From contig NZ_JAFFJV010000004.1 in assembly GCF_016924645.1 (NCBI RefSeq), forward strand, positions 124,001 to 188,000: 64,000 nucleotides of DNA, in the 5' to 3' direction. Under the pieces are notes generated by a model. The model ran no database searches, was not told the origin of the DNA, and saw only the letters and a list, made by a program, of their open reading frames with translations. Position numbers and translations under genes: made by a program. Source of the stretch: Rufibacter psychrotolerans. Lineage in GTDB: Bacteria > Bacteroidota > Bacteroidia > Cytophagales > Hymenobacteraceae. Positions 45,150 to 54,116 of this stretch are shown in pieces; the first letter of the stretch is position 1; every line of letters starts with the position of its first letter.

Positions 45150-46316
45150 ATGCTTTTGCTTATGAAAGAACTACAGGAAATTGTTACCGCTTACCACCAA
45201 CATCAGAAAAACGGCCTGAAAACGGCCCTGGCCACGGTGGTGCACGTAGAAGGCTCCTCTTACCGCCGACCCGGCGCCCGCATGCTGGTGTCTGAGGAAG
45301 GACATCTGACCGGAGCCATCAGCGGAGGCTGCCTGGAAGGCGATGCCCTGCGCAAAGCCCGCCTGGCCATGGTGCAAGGCACCCCCAGTTTGGTGAAGTA
45401 TGACACCATGGATGACGATGACTCCAAACTGGGCGTGGGTTTGGGCTGTAACGGCATCATTCATATCTTGATTGAACCCATAGACCCGCAGGACCCCAAC
45501 AACCCGATGTTTTTCCTGCAGCACCTGGTTTCCCAGAGAAGAAGCGGCGTGCTAGTAACCCTTTTCTCGCTGGAGAATCGCCGGGGGCACCAGCCCGGCA
45601 CCTGCCTGTTTTTAACCGAGGATGGTGTACAAATGGGCAGCGCCCCTTCGGTTGAGTTAAACTCAAAGATGCTGCAACATGCTCAGGAAGCGCTGGAGCA
45701 GGGCGCTTCCTCGTTCCAGACCTTCCCCGCTGAGCATGAATTGACAGGTTTCATTGAGTATCTTCCTCCCTCTATCTCGCTGGTAGTGTGCGGGGCGGGA
45801 AACGATGTGATGCCCCTGGTGCACATGGCGCAAATCTTGGGCTGGCATACCTCCGTGGTAGACGGTCGGGCTAATTACGCCACCCCTGAGCGCTTTCCCT
45901 CCGCGCAAAAGGTGCTTATTTCCAAACCAGATCAGGTGCTGGAGCAGGTGCAGATTGACCATAGAACCGCCTTTCTGCTCATGACGCATAACTACAACTA
46001 TGACCTGGCCATGCTCCGGAACCTGCTCACGCTTCACCCCCCATACATTGGGGTGCTGGGGCCTAAAAAGAAGCTGGAACGATTATTAGACGAACTACAG
46101 GAAACAGGCACTCCGCTTACAGAAGAGCAAAGGAAGATCCTCTACGGCCCTACCGGACTGGACCTTGGGGCGGAAACCTCAGAAGAAATTGCCTTATCAG
46201 TGTTGGCCGAGATCAAAGCCGTGTTCAGTAACCGTATGGGAGGATATTTGCGGGAAAGACAGCAAAGCATTCATTCCGGTTCTGTTCAGGACAAACCGGC
46301 AGCTCTCCTCTCCTAG
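45150..46316 (+). CDS. xdhC: XdhC/CoxI family molybdoenzyme maturation protein
   Basis: 388 residues. N-terminal XdhC_CoxI domain (ATVVHVEGSSYRRPGARMLV, GAISGGCLEGDA) and a C-terminal Rossmann-like XdhC domain (VVCGAGNDVMPLVHMAQILG; THNYNYDLAMLRNL). XdhC proteins bind the molybdenum cofactor, assist its sulfuration, and insert it into xanthine-dehydrogenase-type enzymes. The large-subunit target is encoded 2.4 kb downstream. A second ATG at 45162 is possible. It begins a long plus-strand Moco locus. Confidence 0.95.
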   Translation: MLLLMKELQEIVTAYHQHQKNGLKTALATVVHVEGSSYRRPGARMLVSEEGHLTGAISGGCLEGDALRKARLAMVQGTPSLVKYDTMDDDDSKLGVGLGCNGIIHILIEPIDPQDPNNPMFFLQHLVSQRRSGVLVTLFSLENRRGHQPGTCLFLTEDGVQMGSAPSVELNSKMLQHAQEALEQGASSFQTFPAEHELTGFIEYLPPSISLVVCGAGNDVMPLVHMAQILGWHTSVVDGRANYATPERFPSAQKVLISKPDQVLEQVQIDHRTAFLLMTHNYNYDLAMLRNLLTLHPPYIGVLGPKKKLERLLDELQETGTPLTEEQRKILYGPTGLDLGAETSEEIALSVLAEIKAVFSNRMGGYLRERQQSIHSGSVQDKPAALLS

Positions 46317-46319
46317 CTT

Positions 46320-46922
46320 ATGGCGAAAACCGGTATAATCATCTTAGCCGCAGGGGCTTCCTCCAGGTTAGGTCAAGCAAAGCAGCAGCTTACCTTTCAG
46401 GGCCAGACTTTGTTGCAGCGGACCATTGAAGCAGCCGTTGATGCTGAACAGTGCCTGGTGGTTGTGGTATTAGGAGCTAATGCAGAACAGATACAGCCTA
46501 CCTTGGAACCCTCAGAGGTTCCCTTCATACACAATCCAGGTTGGGCCGAAGGCATGGCTTCCTCAATCCGGGTGGGCTTAACCGAGGCCCTCAGAAAAGA
46601 GCCTGAACTGGAAGCAGTCATCTTCCTGCTTTCTGACCAGCCGTTTGTGGAGGCATCCCTCCTGAATAAGATGATACAGACGCAGGCAGAAACCGGCAAG
46701 TCAATGGTGGCTTGTTCTTACCAGGATACCCTGGGAGCACCGGTGCTCTTTACAAAAGAACTCTTTCCCGAGCTTCAGCAGCTTAAAGGCCAGGAAGGAG
46801 CCAAGAAACTACTCGCCCGGTACTCCGAAAAAGTCGCTGAAATCCCCTTTCCTAAAGGAGCAATTGACATAGACACCCCTTCTGATTATGCTGCCTTGCA
46901 GCAGATAGAGGAAAACGAGTAA
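46320..46922 (+). CDS. MocA-like molybdenum cofactor nucleotidyltransferase
   Basis: 200 residues, NTP-transferase fold: IIILAAGASSRLGQAKQQLT is the nucleotide-binding start, PFVEASLLNKM and GAPVLFTKELFPEL follow. Proteins of this group next to xdhC are MocA-type CTP:molybdopterin cytidylyltransferases, which make the cytosine dinucleotide cofactor used by PaoABC-like aldehyde oxidoreductases. Three bases separate it from xdhC. A distinct mobA gene (53514-54116) should supply the guanine form. Confidence 0.88.
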   Translation: MAKTGIIILAAGASSRLGQAKQQLTFQGQTLLQRTIEAAVDAEQCLVVVVLGANAEQIQPTLEPSEVPFIHNPGWAEGMASSIRVGLTEALRKEPELEAVIFLLSDQPFVEASLLNKMIQTQAETGKSMVACSYQDTLGAPVLFTKELFPELQQLKGQEGAKKLLARYSEKVAEIPFPKGAIDIDTPSDYAALQQIEENE

Positions 46923-46951
46923 AACCTGGTTCCTTCTTGTTTGATTTAAGT

Positions 46952-46999
46952 GAACCCGTTTAGTACCTGTTTTGCTGAAAACAGGCTCGAAACGGGTTC
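46952..46999. terminator. Hairpin terminator after mocA (AACCCG-type palindrome)
   Basis: GAACCCGTTT (46952-46961) pairs with AAACGGGTTC (46990-46999) around an inner CCTGTTTT/AAAACAGG stem (46966-46985); followed by TTCCTTTTT. Same stem sequence as at 12606 and 50927. Confidence 0.75.
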
Positions 47000-47195
47000 T
47001 TCCTTTTTGGCTTATCGTATAAATACTTACCGCGCTCTAACTTAAATTCAATGTCACCCGTACCATCAGGATTGGAAGCAGGCATCTTCCTGCTGGTGAA
47101 GTTGGAGCAGCGTTAATTCGTTCGTGGGGTTTATCTATCCATCAGCCAAGCGGTTGGCTACAAAAGGAAGTTTTACCTGTTCAACCAGAAGCTCC

Positions 47196-47723
47196 ATGAA
47201 CAAAGAAAATGCGGTGGGCACCGCGGAAGTCACCCGGCCTACCCTCCCCCAAACCCGTACGGTCACCCTTACGGTGAACGGCACCAAACACCAACTACAA
47301 CTGGCTCCCTGGACCTCCGTGCTGGATGCCTTGCGCGAATACCTTCACCTTACCGGTACCAAAAAAGGCTGCGACCATGGGCAATGCGGCGCCTGCACCA
47401 TCCTGCTGGACGGCAAACGGATTAATTCCTGCCTAACCTTGGCAGTAATGCAGGAAGGCAAGGAAATCACTACCGTGGAGGGGCTTGCCAAAGACGGAGA
47501 GTTGCACCCGGTACAGCAAGCCTTCATTGAACATGATGCGTTCCAGTGTGGCTACTGCACTCCGGGTCAGATCTGCTCGGTTATTGGGTTGGTGAACGAA
47601 GGCAAGGCCAAAACCCTGGAGGACATCAAAGACCTGATGAGCGGAAATATCTGCAGATGCGGGGCTTACGCCAACATTGTTCAAGTGGCGCAGGAAGCTC
47701 TGGAAAGGAGAACCGGACTATGA
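47196..47723 (+). CDS. Aldehyde oxidoreductase / xanthine dehydrogenase family, [2Fe-2S] subunit
   Basis: 175 residues from the ATG at 47196. An N-terminal plant-type ferredoxin domain (TKKGCDHGQCGACTILLDGK and a later Cys in NSCLTL) and a C-terminal helical [2Fe-2S] domain (AFQCGYCTPGQI and SGNICRCGAYANI). Corresponds to PaoA/YagT but I see no Tat signal, so the enzyme is probably cytoplasmic. Overlaps the FAD-subunit start by ATGA. Confidence 0.94.
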   Translation: MNKENAVGTAEVTRPTLPQTRTVTLTVNGTKHQLQLAPWTSVLDALREYLHLTGTKKGCDHGQCGACTILLDGKRINSCLTLAVMQEGKEITTVEGLAKDGELHPVQQAFIEHDAFQCGYCTPGQICSVIGLVNEGKAKTLEDIKDLMSGNICRCGAYANIVQVAQEALERRTGL

Positions 47724-48712
47724 GACCATTCACCTTTACCCAGGTACAGGACGTGGACACCGCCGTACAGGAAGTTTCCGCCGAAGGGGCCAAATTCATA
47801 GCCGGCGGCACCAACCTGCTGGACTTGATGAAGATTGATGTCATGAGCCCGAGCCACCTGGTAGACATCACCAAAATAGCCCTCAATACCATTGAAGAAA
47901 CCGAAGAGGGTGGCCTACGCTTGGGCGCCCTGGTCACCAATGCCGATACCGCCTACCATGAACTGGTAGAATCCCGGTACCCGCTGCTGTCGCACGCTAT
48001 TCTGGCGGGGGCCACCGCCCAGTTGCGCAACATGGCTACCAATGGCGGCAACCTGCTGCAACGCACCCGCTGCTACTACTTTTATGATACCCAGACCCCG
48101 TGCAACAAGCGGGAGCCTGGCTCGGGCTGCTCGGCCATCAAAGGCTATAACCGTGATTTAGCCATCCTGGGTACCAGTGAGCATTGCATTGCCACCCACC
48201 CATCGGATATGTGCGTTGCCTTGGCGGCGCTGGAAGCTACCGTACGGGTGAAAGGGCCACAGGGCGAAAGAACCATTCCTTTTGCGGAGTTCCATCGCCT
48301 GCCCGGTGACACCCCGCACCTGGACTCCAACCTGCAGCCCGACGAGATCATCACCGCCATTGACCTTCCCGCCCAGGGTTTTGCCCAGCACTACACCTAT
48401 CTGAAATTGAGAGACCGCGCGTCTTACGCGTTTGCTTTGGTTTCGGTAGCGGCGGCGCTGGACCTGGAGGGTTCTACCATCAAAAAAGCCCGCATTGCCT
48501 TGGGCGGGGTGGCGCACAAACCGTGGCGAGTGCCCGAAGCCGAAGCCTTTCTGCAGGGAAAGGAAGTGACAACAGAAAACTTCCGGCGGGTAGCCGAGGC
48601 CTACTTGCTGGGAGCCAAAGGCTACGGCGACAACACCTTTAAAGTAGAATTAGCCAAGCGCGCCATTGTGCGGGCCCTGGAACAAGCTACCAAAATGGAA
48701 CCGACATCATGA
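47720..48712 (+). CDS. Aldehyde oxidoreductase FAD subunit with extra [4Fe-4S] motif
   Basis: 330 residues from the ATG at 47720, which overlaps the preceding stop. FAD-binding marks: FIAGGTNLLDLMK and TNGGNLLQRTRC. Inserted after this are four cysteines, C118, C128, C137 and C156 (CYYFYDTQTPCNKREPGSGC, then EHCIATHPSD), matching the additional [4Fe-4S]-binding stretch of PaoB and 4-hydroxybenzoyl-CoA reductase HcrB. This points to a PaoABC-type enzyme rather than plain xanthine dehydrogenase. Overlaps the large-subunit start by four bases. Confidence 0.92.
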   Translation: MRPFTFTQVQDVDTAVQEVSAEGAKFIAGGTNLLDLMKIDVMSPSHLVDITKIALNTIEETEEGGLRLGALVTNADTAYHELVESRYPLLSHAILAGATAQLRNMATNGGNLLQRTRCYYFYDTQTPCNKREPGSGCSAIKGYNRDLAILGTSEHCIATHPSDMCVALAALEATVRVKGPQGERTIPFAEFHRLPGDTPHLDSNLQPDEIITAIDLPAQGFAQHYTYLKLRDRASYAFALVSVAAALDLEGSTIKKARIALGGVAHKPWRVPEAEAFLQGKEVTTENFRRVAEAYLLGAKGYGDNTFKVELAKRAIVRALEQATKMEPTS

Positions 48713-50928
48713 AAGAGAACTATACAGGCAAACCCGCCAACCGGGTAGACGGCCACGCCAAAGTAACGGGCACCGCCAAGTACGCCGCCGAGTTTGACGT
48801 ACCTAATCTAGCGCACGGGGTGGTGGTGAACAGCGCCATTGCCAAAGGCAGAATTAAAAGCATAGACACCTCTGAGGCGCTGGCTTTGGAGGGGGTGCTG
48901 GAGGTATTTACCCATGAAAACCGCCCCGGCTACACCTGGCTGGACAAGCACTACCAGGACGAGGACTCGCCGCCGGGCTCCCCGTTCCGGCCGCTCAACA
49001 GTGACAAGATTCTGTTTAGCATGCAGCCCATTGCGCTGGTGGTAGCAGAAACCTTTGAACTGGCCCGTTACGCCGCCCTGCTGGTGAAAGTGGAATACGA
49101 ACGTGAGCCTCATTCCACGGATTTTGAGGCGAACATATCCAATGCCTATAAACCTAAAAAGTATAAATCCACGCCCCCACCAGACCCGCGGGGCGATGCC
49201 GAGCAGGCGTTTGCCGCGGCAGAGCTACAACTGGAGGAAGTCTACTCGCATACGGCGCAGCACCATAACCCCATGGAAATGCACGCTTCCATTGCTATCT
49301 GGCAGGAAGACGGCTCCCTCATCATCTATGACAAAATACAGGGAGTGCAGAACAGCCAGGAATACATCTCCAATGCTTTTGGAGTACCTAAGGAAAAGGT
49401 GCAGGTCTATTCTCCGTTCGTGGGCGGTGCATTCGGGTCGGGGCTTCGGCCACAGTACCAGCTGTTTTTGGCGGTGTTGGCTGCCCGGGAACTGAAAAGA
49501 CCGGTGAAAGTGGTGCTCACCCGGCAACAGATGTTTTCGTTTGGGCATCGGCCTACCACCGCCCAGCGCATCGCCATGGGAGCCTCCCCAGACGGAAAGC
49601 TGCAGGCCATTCAGCACAATGCCTTCGGGGAGACTTCCACGTTTGAGGATTACAACGAAGACGTGGTCATTTGGCCCGGCGTGCTTTACCACTGCGACAA
49701 CGTGCAGGTGAGCCACCAACTGGTGAGCTTGGATGTGTACACTCCCTTAGACATGCGGGCTCCCGGCGGCACCACCGGCACCTTTGCCCTGGAGATTGCC
49801 ATAGATGAGATGGCCTACAAAGCTGGCCTGGACCCCATGGAGTTCCGGTTGAAGAACTACACCGACACTGATTTGAACGAAGGCAAGCCCTTCTCCAGCA
49901 AGGAACTAAAAGAGTGCTACCGTCAGGGTGCGGAGCGGTTTGGGTGGGCCAACCGGAAAATGGAGCCTCGGTCAATGAAGAAAGGGCATCAGCTCATAGG
50001 CTGGGGAATGGCCCACGGGGGCTGGGAAGCCAAGCAGAAGGAAGCCGCCGCCAAGGCAGTGCTTTCGCCAGAGGGAAAACTAGAGGTAAGCTGCGCCACC
50101 GCCGACATTGGCACCGGAACCTACACCGTCATGACCCAGATTGCCGCTGAAACCATGGGATTGCCCATTGAGGATGTCTCCTTTAAACTAGGTGATTCTT
50201 CGTTACCTAAATCTCCCCTGGAAGGCGGTTCCTGGACCGTTTCCTCGGTAGGATCGGCGGTAAAGCAGGTATGCGAGAAACTACAGGAAGAATTCCTGAA
50301 AGTGGCACAGAAAAGTGGGCATGAGATCTTCAAAGACGCCAAACCAGAAGAGGTTTCTTTTGCGAACGGCCGCATGTTCCTGTCCCAGGCTCCGGCTCAG
50401 TCTGTCCTTCTGCTGGAGGTATTGGCGCTGAATGAAGGGAAACCCTTGGAAGCGAAAGTGTCTGCCAAACCCGCCAAAGAGCAGCAGAAATACTCCAGCT
50501 ACTCTCATTCGGCCACCTTTGCCGAAGTTCAGGTAGACGAAGATCTGGGCACCGTGAAAGTTACCCGGCTGGTGAGCGCCATTGCCGGTGGTAAAATCAT
50601 CAACCCCAAAACGGCCCGCAGCCAGATTCTGGGCGGCACCGTATGGGGCATTGGGTGCGCCTTGGAGGAGCACACCGTCATGGACAACCACCTGGGCCGC
50701 TTCATCAACCATGACCTGGACAAATACCATCTGCCCGTGAACGCCGACATTCCTGAGACCGATGTCATTTTTGTGGAGGAGAAGGACGAAATAGTGAATC
50801 CCCTGGGTGCCAAAGGTTTGGGTGAAATTGGGATTGTGAGCGTGGCCCCGGCCATTGCCAATGCGGTCTTTCATGCCACCGGCAAACGGATCAGAAGACT
50901 TCCCATTACCTTAGACATGCTTATGTAA
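48709..50928 (+). CDS. Aldehyde oxidoreductase molybdopterin-binding subunit
   Basis: 739 residues, xanthine-oxidase superfamily. AKVTGTAKYAAEF at the start, PFVGGAFGSGL, MRAPGGTTGTFALE, and the catalytic Glu E706 in AKGLGEIGIVSVAP near the end. By analogy with PaoC it oxidises aldehydes to acids with a cytosine-dinucleotide Moco. The substrate is not readable, but detoxification of aromatic aldehydes would fit a host that also degrades phenylacetate. Third gene of a coupled three-gene set; a hairpin follows. Confidence 0.94.
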   Translation: MKENYTGKPANRVDGHAKVTGTAKYAAEFDVPNLAHGVVVNSAIAKGRIKSIDTSEALALEGVLEVFTHENRPGYTWLDKHYQDEDSPPGSPFRPLNSDKILFSMQPIALVVAETFELARYAALLVKVEYEREPHSTDFEANISNAYKPKKYKSTPPPDPRGDAEQAFAAAELQLEEVYSHTAQHHNPMEMHASIAIWQEDGSLIIYDKIQGVQNSQEYISNAFGVPKEKVQVYSPFVGGAFGSGLRPQYQLFLAVLAARELKRPVKVVLTRQQMFSFGHRPTTAQRIAMGASPDGKLQAIQHNAFGETSTFEDYNEDVVIWPGVLYHCDNVQVSHQLVSLDVYTPLDMRAPGGTTGTFALEIAIDEMAYKAGLDPMEFRLKNYTDTDLNEGKPFSSKELKECYRQGAERFGWANRKMEPRSMKKGHQLIGWGMAHGGWEAKQKEAAAKAVLSPEGKLEVSCATADIGTGTYTVMTQIAAETMGLPIEDVSFKLGDSSLPKSPLEGGSWTVSSVGSAVKQVCEKLQEEFLKVAQKSGHEIFKDAKPEEVSFANGRMFLSQAPAQSVLLLEVLALNEGKPLEAKVSAKPAKEQQKYSSYSHSATFAEVQVDEDLGTVKVTRLVSAIAGGKIINPKTARSQILGGTVWGIGCALEEHTVMDNHLGRFINHDLDKYHLPVNADIPETDVIFVEEKDEIVNPLGAKGLGEIGIVSVAPAIANAVFHATGKRIRRLPITLDMLM

Positions 50929-50979
50929 CCCGTTACCTATTTTTCTGCTGTTTTATGAAAAGCAGTAGAGAAACGGGTT
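50927..50979. terminator. Hairpin after the aldehyde oxidoreductase set (AACCCG-type)
   Basis: AACCCGTT (50927-50934) and AACGGGTT (50972-50979) enclose CTGCTGTTTT/AAAAGCAG; followed by CTTTCTC. It overlaps the large-subunit stop codon. The remainder of the gap to moaD (51000-51170) shows nothing I can name. Confidence 0.65.
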
Positions 50980-51179
50980 CTTTCTCTATCAGAGGCTTGG
51001 AAGATGAATCAGAAAACTTCAAATGATAACTTATTCCATTATAGCAACTTGACTCATGCCAAGCATACTAAAGCTTCATCTAACCAAGTAACCCTTAAGC
51101 AACACCAACCCTGCTTTTCCGTAGGTGCATGAACCAGGCTTCCGGTGCTAATTTTCTCAATTCTTTATATAATCCGTAA

Positions 51180-51232
51180 ATTCAATTGACCTTACTTCTA
51201 CAGAGTTGTTCATTCAATTGACCTTACTTTTG
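51180..51232 (+). promoter_or_regulatory. Direct repeats and -7 box upstream of moaD
   Basis: ATTCAATTGACCTTACTT occurs perfectly twice (51180-51197 and 51212-51229), 32 bases apart, about three helical turns. The second copy overlaps TACTTTTG (51225-51232), an exact -7 consensus. This looks like a regulator site spanning the promoter of the moa set, with a leader of about 75 bases. Confidence 0.55.
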
Positions 51233-51313
51233 GTTCAAGGGAAAAAGAGAAGTAGTTTTAGCACCGGACTGCCTGCATGAGCGGCTTGACCGGTACATCT
51301 TAGAGTATAGAAT

Positions 51314-51553
51314 ATGGAAATCCTGCTGTTTGGGATCACAAGAGAGATAGTAGGGAGCGGCACCTTGAAAATTAAACCTGAGGAAACAATCCAGACGGTG
51401 GGCCAACTGAAAGCCTGGCTGGCGGGCCAATACCCGGCCATGGGTAAACTTAGTTCGCTGGCCGTTGCCGTAGACAGCGAGTATGCCGACGATGATCAAC
51501 CCTTACAATCCGGGCAGGAAGTGGCGCTGATTCCACCGGTGAGCGGAGGTTAA
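51314..51553 (+). CDS. moaD: MoaD, molybdopterin synthase small subunit
   Basis: 79-residue beta-grasp sulfur carrier ending in the required Gly-Gly (VALIPPVSGG). The terminal Gly is adenylated by MoeB and thiocarboxylated, then donates sulfur to precursor Z. First gene of the moa set; moaE follows after 10 bases. Confidence 0.94.
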   Translation: MEILLFGITREIVGSGTLKIKPEETIQTVGQLKAWLAGQYPAMGKLSSLAVAVDSEYADDDQPLQSGQEVALIPPVSGG

Positions 51554-51563
51554 TTTTTACACC

Positions 51564-51974
51564 ATGCTGATTAAACTAGTTGAAGAGGTTGATGTCACAG
51601 AAGCCTACCATTCCCTGCAATCTCCCGGCGCCGGCGGCATTGATATTTTCATTGGCACCGTTAGAAACCACGCCCAAGGCAAGGAAGTAACGAAACTGGT
51701 CTTTGAGGCCTACGCGCCCATGGCCCTGAAGGAAATGCAGAAAATAGCCAGGGCGGCCCAACAGCAGTGGCCCATTGAGAAACTGGTGATGCTGCACGCC
51801 GTGGGCGAGAAACTGGTGGGCGAGCCGGTGGTGATCATTGGCGTGGCCTCAGCGCACCGCGATGCCGCCTTTACCGCCTGCCGGTTCCTGATTGACGAGC
51901 TGAAGAAAACCGTTCCCATCTGGAAGAAAGAATATTACCAGGACAACAGCGTTTGGGTTAATGCCCACCCCTAA
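51564..51974 (+). CDS. moaE: MoaE, molybdopterin synthase large subunit
   Basis: 136 residues. Opening GGIDIFIGTVRNHAQGK and FEAYAPMALKEM are typical; HAVGEKLVGEPVVIIGVASA and the C-terminal PIWKKEYYQDNSVWV carry the active-site lysines. Converts precursor Z to molybdopterin with MoaD. Stop shares a base with the moaA start (TAATG). Confidence 0.96.
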   Translation: MLIKLVEEVDVTEAYHSLQSPGAGGIDIFIGTVRNHAQGKEVTKLVFEAYAPMALKEMQKIARAAQQQWPIEKLVMLHAVGEKLVGEPVVIIGVASAHRDAAFTACRFLIDELKKTVPIWKKEYYQDNSVWVNAHP

Positions 51975-52969
51975 TGCCAACCATGAGCAAACCCTTGTTG
52001 ATAGATAAATACGGCCGGCAATTAACGTACCTGCGGCTCTCGGTCACTGACCGGTGCAACTTCCGGTGCTATTACTGCATGCCAGAGGAAGGAATGGATT
52101 TTGCCGCGCGCCAGGAACTGTTGTCGTTTGAGGAACTGTACCAGCTCTCGGCGCTTTTCTGCAGCTTGGGCGTGAACAAGATCAGGATAACGGGCGGCGA
52201 GCCGTTTGTACGGGCCGGGATTATCCCTTTTTTACGAAAACTAAGCCAGATACCCGGCCTGGAGGAAATCACCATTACCACCAACGGCACGCTGTCAAAG
52301 AAGCACATACAGGCGCTGAAGGAAATCGGAATCAGGAAAATCAACATCAGCCTGGATTCCCTGGACCGCGAGCGATTCCACCAGATCACCCGCCGCGACA
52401 GCTTTGAGGCGGTGTACGCCTGTATTTTCCAGTTGCTGGAAAGCGGGTTTGAGGTGAAACTTAACTGCGTGGTGGCCGAGGGCAAGAACATCCAGGACCT
52501 GGTGCCCTTTGTGGAGCTTACCAAGGATTACCCTCTGGCCGTGCGCTTCCTGGAGGAAATGCCTTTCAACGGCACCGAGACCTTCCAGACGCCGCAGTGG
52601 AGCTACCGTAAGATTTACGCGCACCTTAACGCCCATTACCCCGTGCTGGAGCAACTGCCCAATGCCCCTTCCTCTACCTCGGTGAACTACCGGGTGCCGG
52701 GCTATGAAGGCACGTTCGGGATCATTCCCTCGTTCAGCAGAACCTTTTGCGGTACCTGCAACCGAATCCGGTTGGGGGCCACCGGCGAGTTGCGCACCTG
52801 CCTGTACGGTCCTCCGGCTACCAACCTGCGCGATCTGCTGCGGCTGGGCTTTTCCCAGGAACAAATAGAGCAGGAAATCCTGGATGCGGTAAGCCAGCGC
52901 GAGAAAGACGGTTTCGCGGCCGAAGCAAGCCATGCCTGGCACGCCTCTATGTCGCTGCTGGGCGGCTGA
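51974..52969 (+). CDS. moaA: MoaA, GTP 3',8-cyclase
   Basis: 331-residue radical-SAM enzyme for the first step of Moco synthesis. N-terminal cluster motif CNFRCYYC (CxxxCxxC), SAM-binding GGEPFVRAGI, C-terminal [4Fe-4S] motif CGTCNRIRLGATGELRTC, and the required Gly-Gly end (MSLLGG). Starts within the moaE stop codon. Partner moaC is the next gene. Confidence 0.97.
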   Translation: MPTMSKPLLIDKYGRQLTYLRLSVTDRCNFRCYYCMPEEGMDFAARQELLSFEELYQLSALFCSLGVNKIRITGGEPFVRAGIIPFLRKLSQIPGLEEITITTNGTLSKKHIQALKEIGIRKINISLDSLDRERFHQITRRDSFEAVYACIFQLLESGFEVKLNCVVAEGKNIQDLVPFVELTKDYPLAVRFLEEMPFNGTETFQTPQWSYRKIYAHLNAHYPVLEQLPNAPSSTSVNYRVPGYEGTFGIIPSFSRTFCGTCNRIRLGATGELRTCLYGPPATNLRDLLRLGFSQEQIEQEILDAVSQREKDGFAAEASHAWHASMSLLGG

Positions 52970-52990
52970 TCTGAAGAGTAACCAAAATTT

Positions 52991-53026
52991 GTTTTAGGCC
53001 CGGTTTCCCAAAACTACGCTATAAAC
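52991..53026. repeat. Interspersed palindrome between moaA and moaC
   Basis: GTTTTAGGCCCGGTTTCCC then AAAACTACGCTATAAAC; right arm eroded. Confidence 0.45.
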
Positions 53027-53047
53027 ACCTTGTATTTAAGCAATTAC

Positions 53048-53524
53048 ATGAGTTCACTTTCACATATAGATGAAAACGGGCTGCCCGGCATGGTAGATGT
53101 GTCTCCTAAAGAGGTGACCGTGCGCACGGCGGTGGCCGAGGGCAAAGTTCGTTTTCCGGAGGCGGTGTTTGAGCAGCTATCCGGGCAGAATTTCCTGACC
53201 AAAAAAGGCGGCGTGATCCAGACGGCCATCATTGCCGGTGTGATGGCGGCCAAGAAAACTTCTGATATCATTCCGCTTTGCCACCCCCTGGCTTTGTCTA
53301 CCTGTAAAGTGGAGATTGAACCAGCAGAAAACTACTCCCTGAAAGTTACCTGCCTGGTACGCTGCGAAGGCAAAACCGGCGTGGAAATGGAAGCTTTGAC
53401 CGGCGTCTCGGCCGCGGCGCTGTGCGTGTACGATATGTGCAAAGCCCTGAGCCATGACATCCAGCTCACCGATATCAGGCTGATTCAGAAAACCGGCGGT
53501 AAATCAGACATCCATGCAGCCTGA
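53048..53524 (+). CDS. moaC: MoaC, cyclic pyranopterin monophosphate synthase
   Basis: 158 residues from the ATG at 53048. Motifs FLTKKGGVIQTAIIAGVMAA, IPLCHPL, GVEMEALTGVSAAAL and a late KTGGKSDI are all as expected. Converts the MoaA product to precursor Z. Not fused to MoaB, as it is in some bacteria. Its last 11 bases overlap mobA. Confidence 0.96.
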   Translation: MSSLSHIDENGLPGMVDVSPKEVTVRTAVAEGKVRFPEAVFEQLSGQNFLTKKGGVIQTAIIAGVMAAKKTSDIIPLCHPLALSTCKVEIEPAENYSLKVTCLVRCEGKTGVEMEALTGVSAAALCVYDMCKALSHDIQLTDIRLIQKTGGKSDIHAA

Positions 53525-54116
53525 TCAGGAAATATTCGGGTTGGTGCTGAGCGGGGGCCAGAGCTCGCGCATGGGCCAGGACAAAGGCCTCATTCCCTAT
53601 CACGGCATCTCGCAGCGGCAGCACCTGTACCAGTTGCTTCAGCCGTTTTGCTCCAAGGTGTACCTGAGCGTTCGGCCGGGCCAGGAAAACCAGGTAGAGC
53701 CGGACCTGAATTACCTGGTAGATACTCATGACCTGCGCGGCCCCATAAATGGGATCTTGAGTGCCCTGCGGCAACACCCCACCGCTGCCTGGCTGGTAGT
53801 AGCCTGCGATTTGCCGCTGGTAACCCCAAATACCCTGGATAAGCTGGTCATAGAGCGAGATACCAGCAAAGTTGCCACGGCCTACGCCCAGAACGGCTCT
53901 GACTTGCCAGAACCGTTGCTGGCCATCTGGGAGCCTCAGGCCTATGAACCCGCGCTGGCCTTTACCCAAACCGGTAAAACCTGTCCCCGCAAGTTCCTGC
54001 TGAATACAAACATCAAACTCATTCACCCGGCGGATGACGAGGAGCTCTACAACGCCAACAGCCCCGAGGAATATGCCTACATCACCCAAAAACTTCGCCA
54101 TGGACAACCGCTATAG
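53514..54116 (+). CDS. mobA: MobA, molybdenum cofactor guanylyltransferase
   Basis: 200 residues. GLVLSGGQSSRMGQDKGLI is the GTP-binding start of the MobA family; DTHDLRGPINGILSAL and ACDLPLVTPNTLDKL are typical. It makes the guanine dinucleotide form of Moco used by DMSO-reductase-family enzymes, none of which is encoded in the window. Overlaps moaC by 11 bases and moeB by 17 bases. Confidence 0.93.
   Translation: MQPDQEIFGLVLSGGQSSRMGQDKGLIPYHGISQRQHLYQLLQPFCSKVYLSVRPGQENQVEPDLNYLVDTHDLRGPINGILSALRQHPTAAWLVVACDLPLVTPNTLDKLVIERDTSKVATAYAQNGSDLPEPLLAIWEPQAYEPALAFTQTGKTCPRKFLLNTNIKLIHPADDEELYNANSPEEYAYITQKLRHGQPL

Noticed and set aside
44959..45165. 68-codon plus-strand frame before xdhC
   Set aside because: Spans the GC-rich inverted repeat and overlaps the xdhC start; no protein-like pattern.
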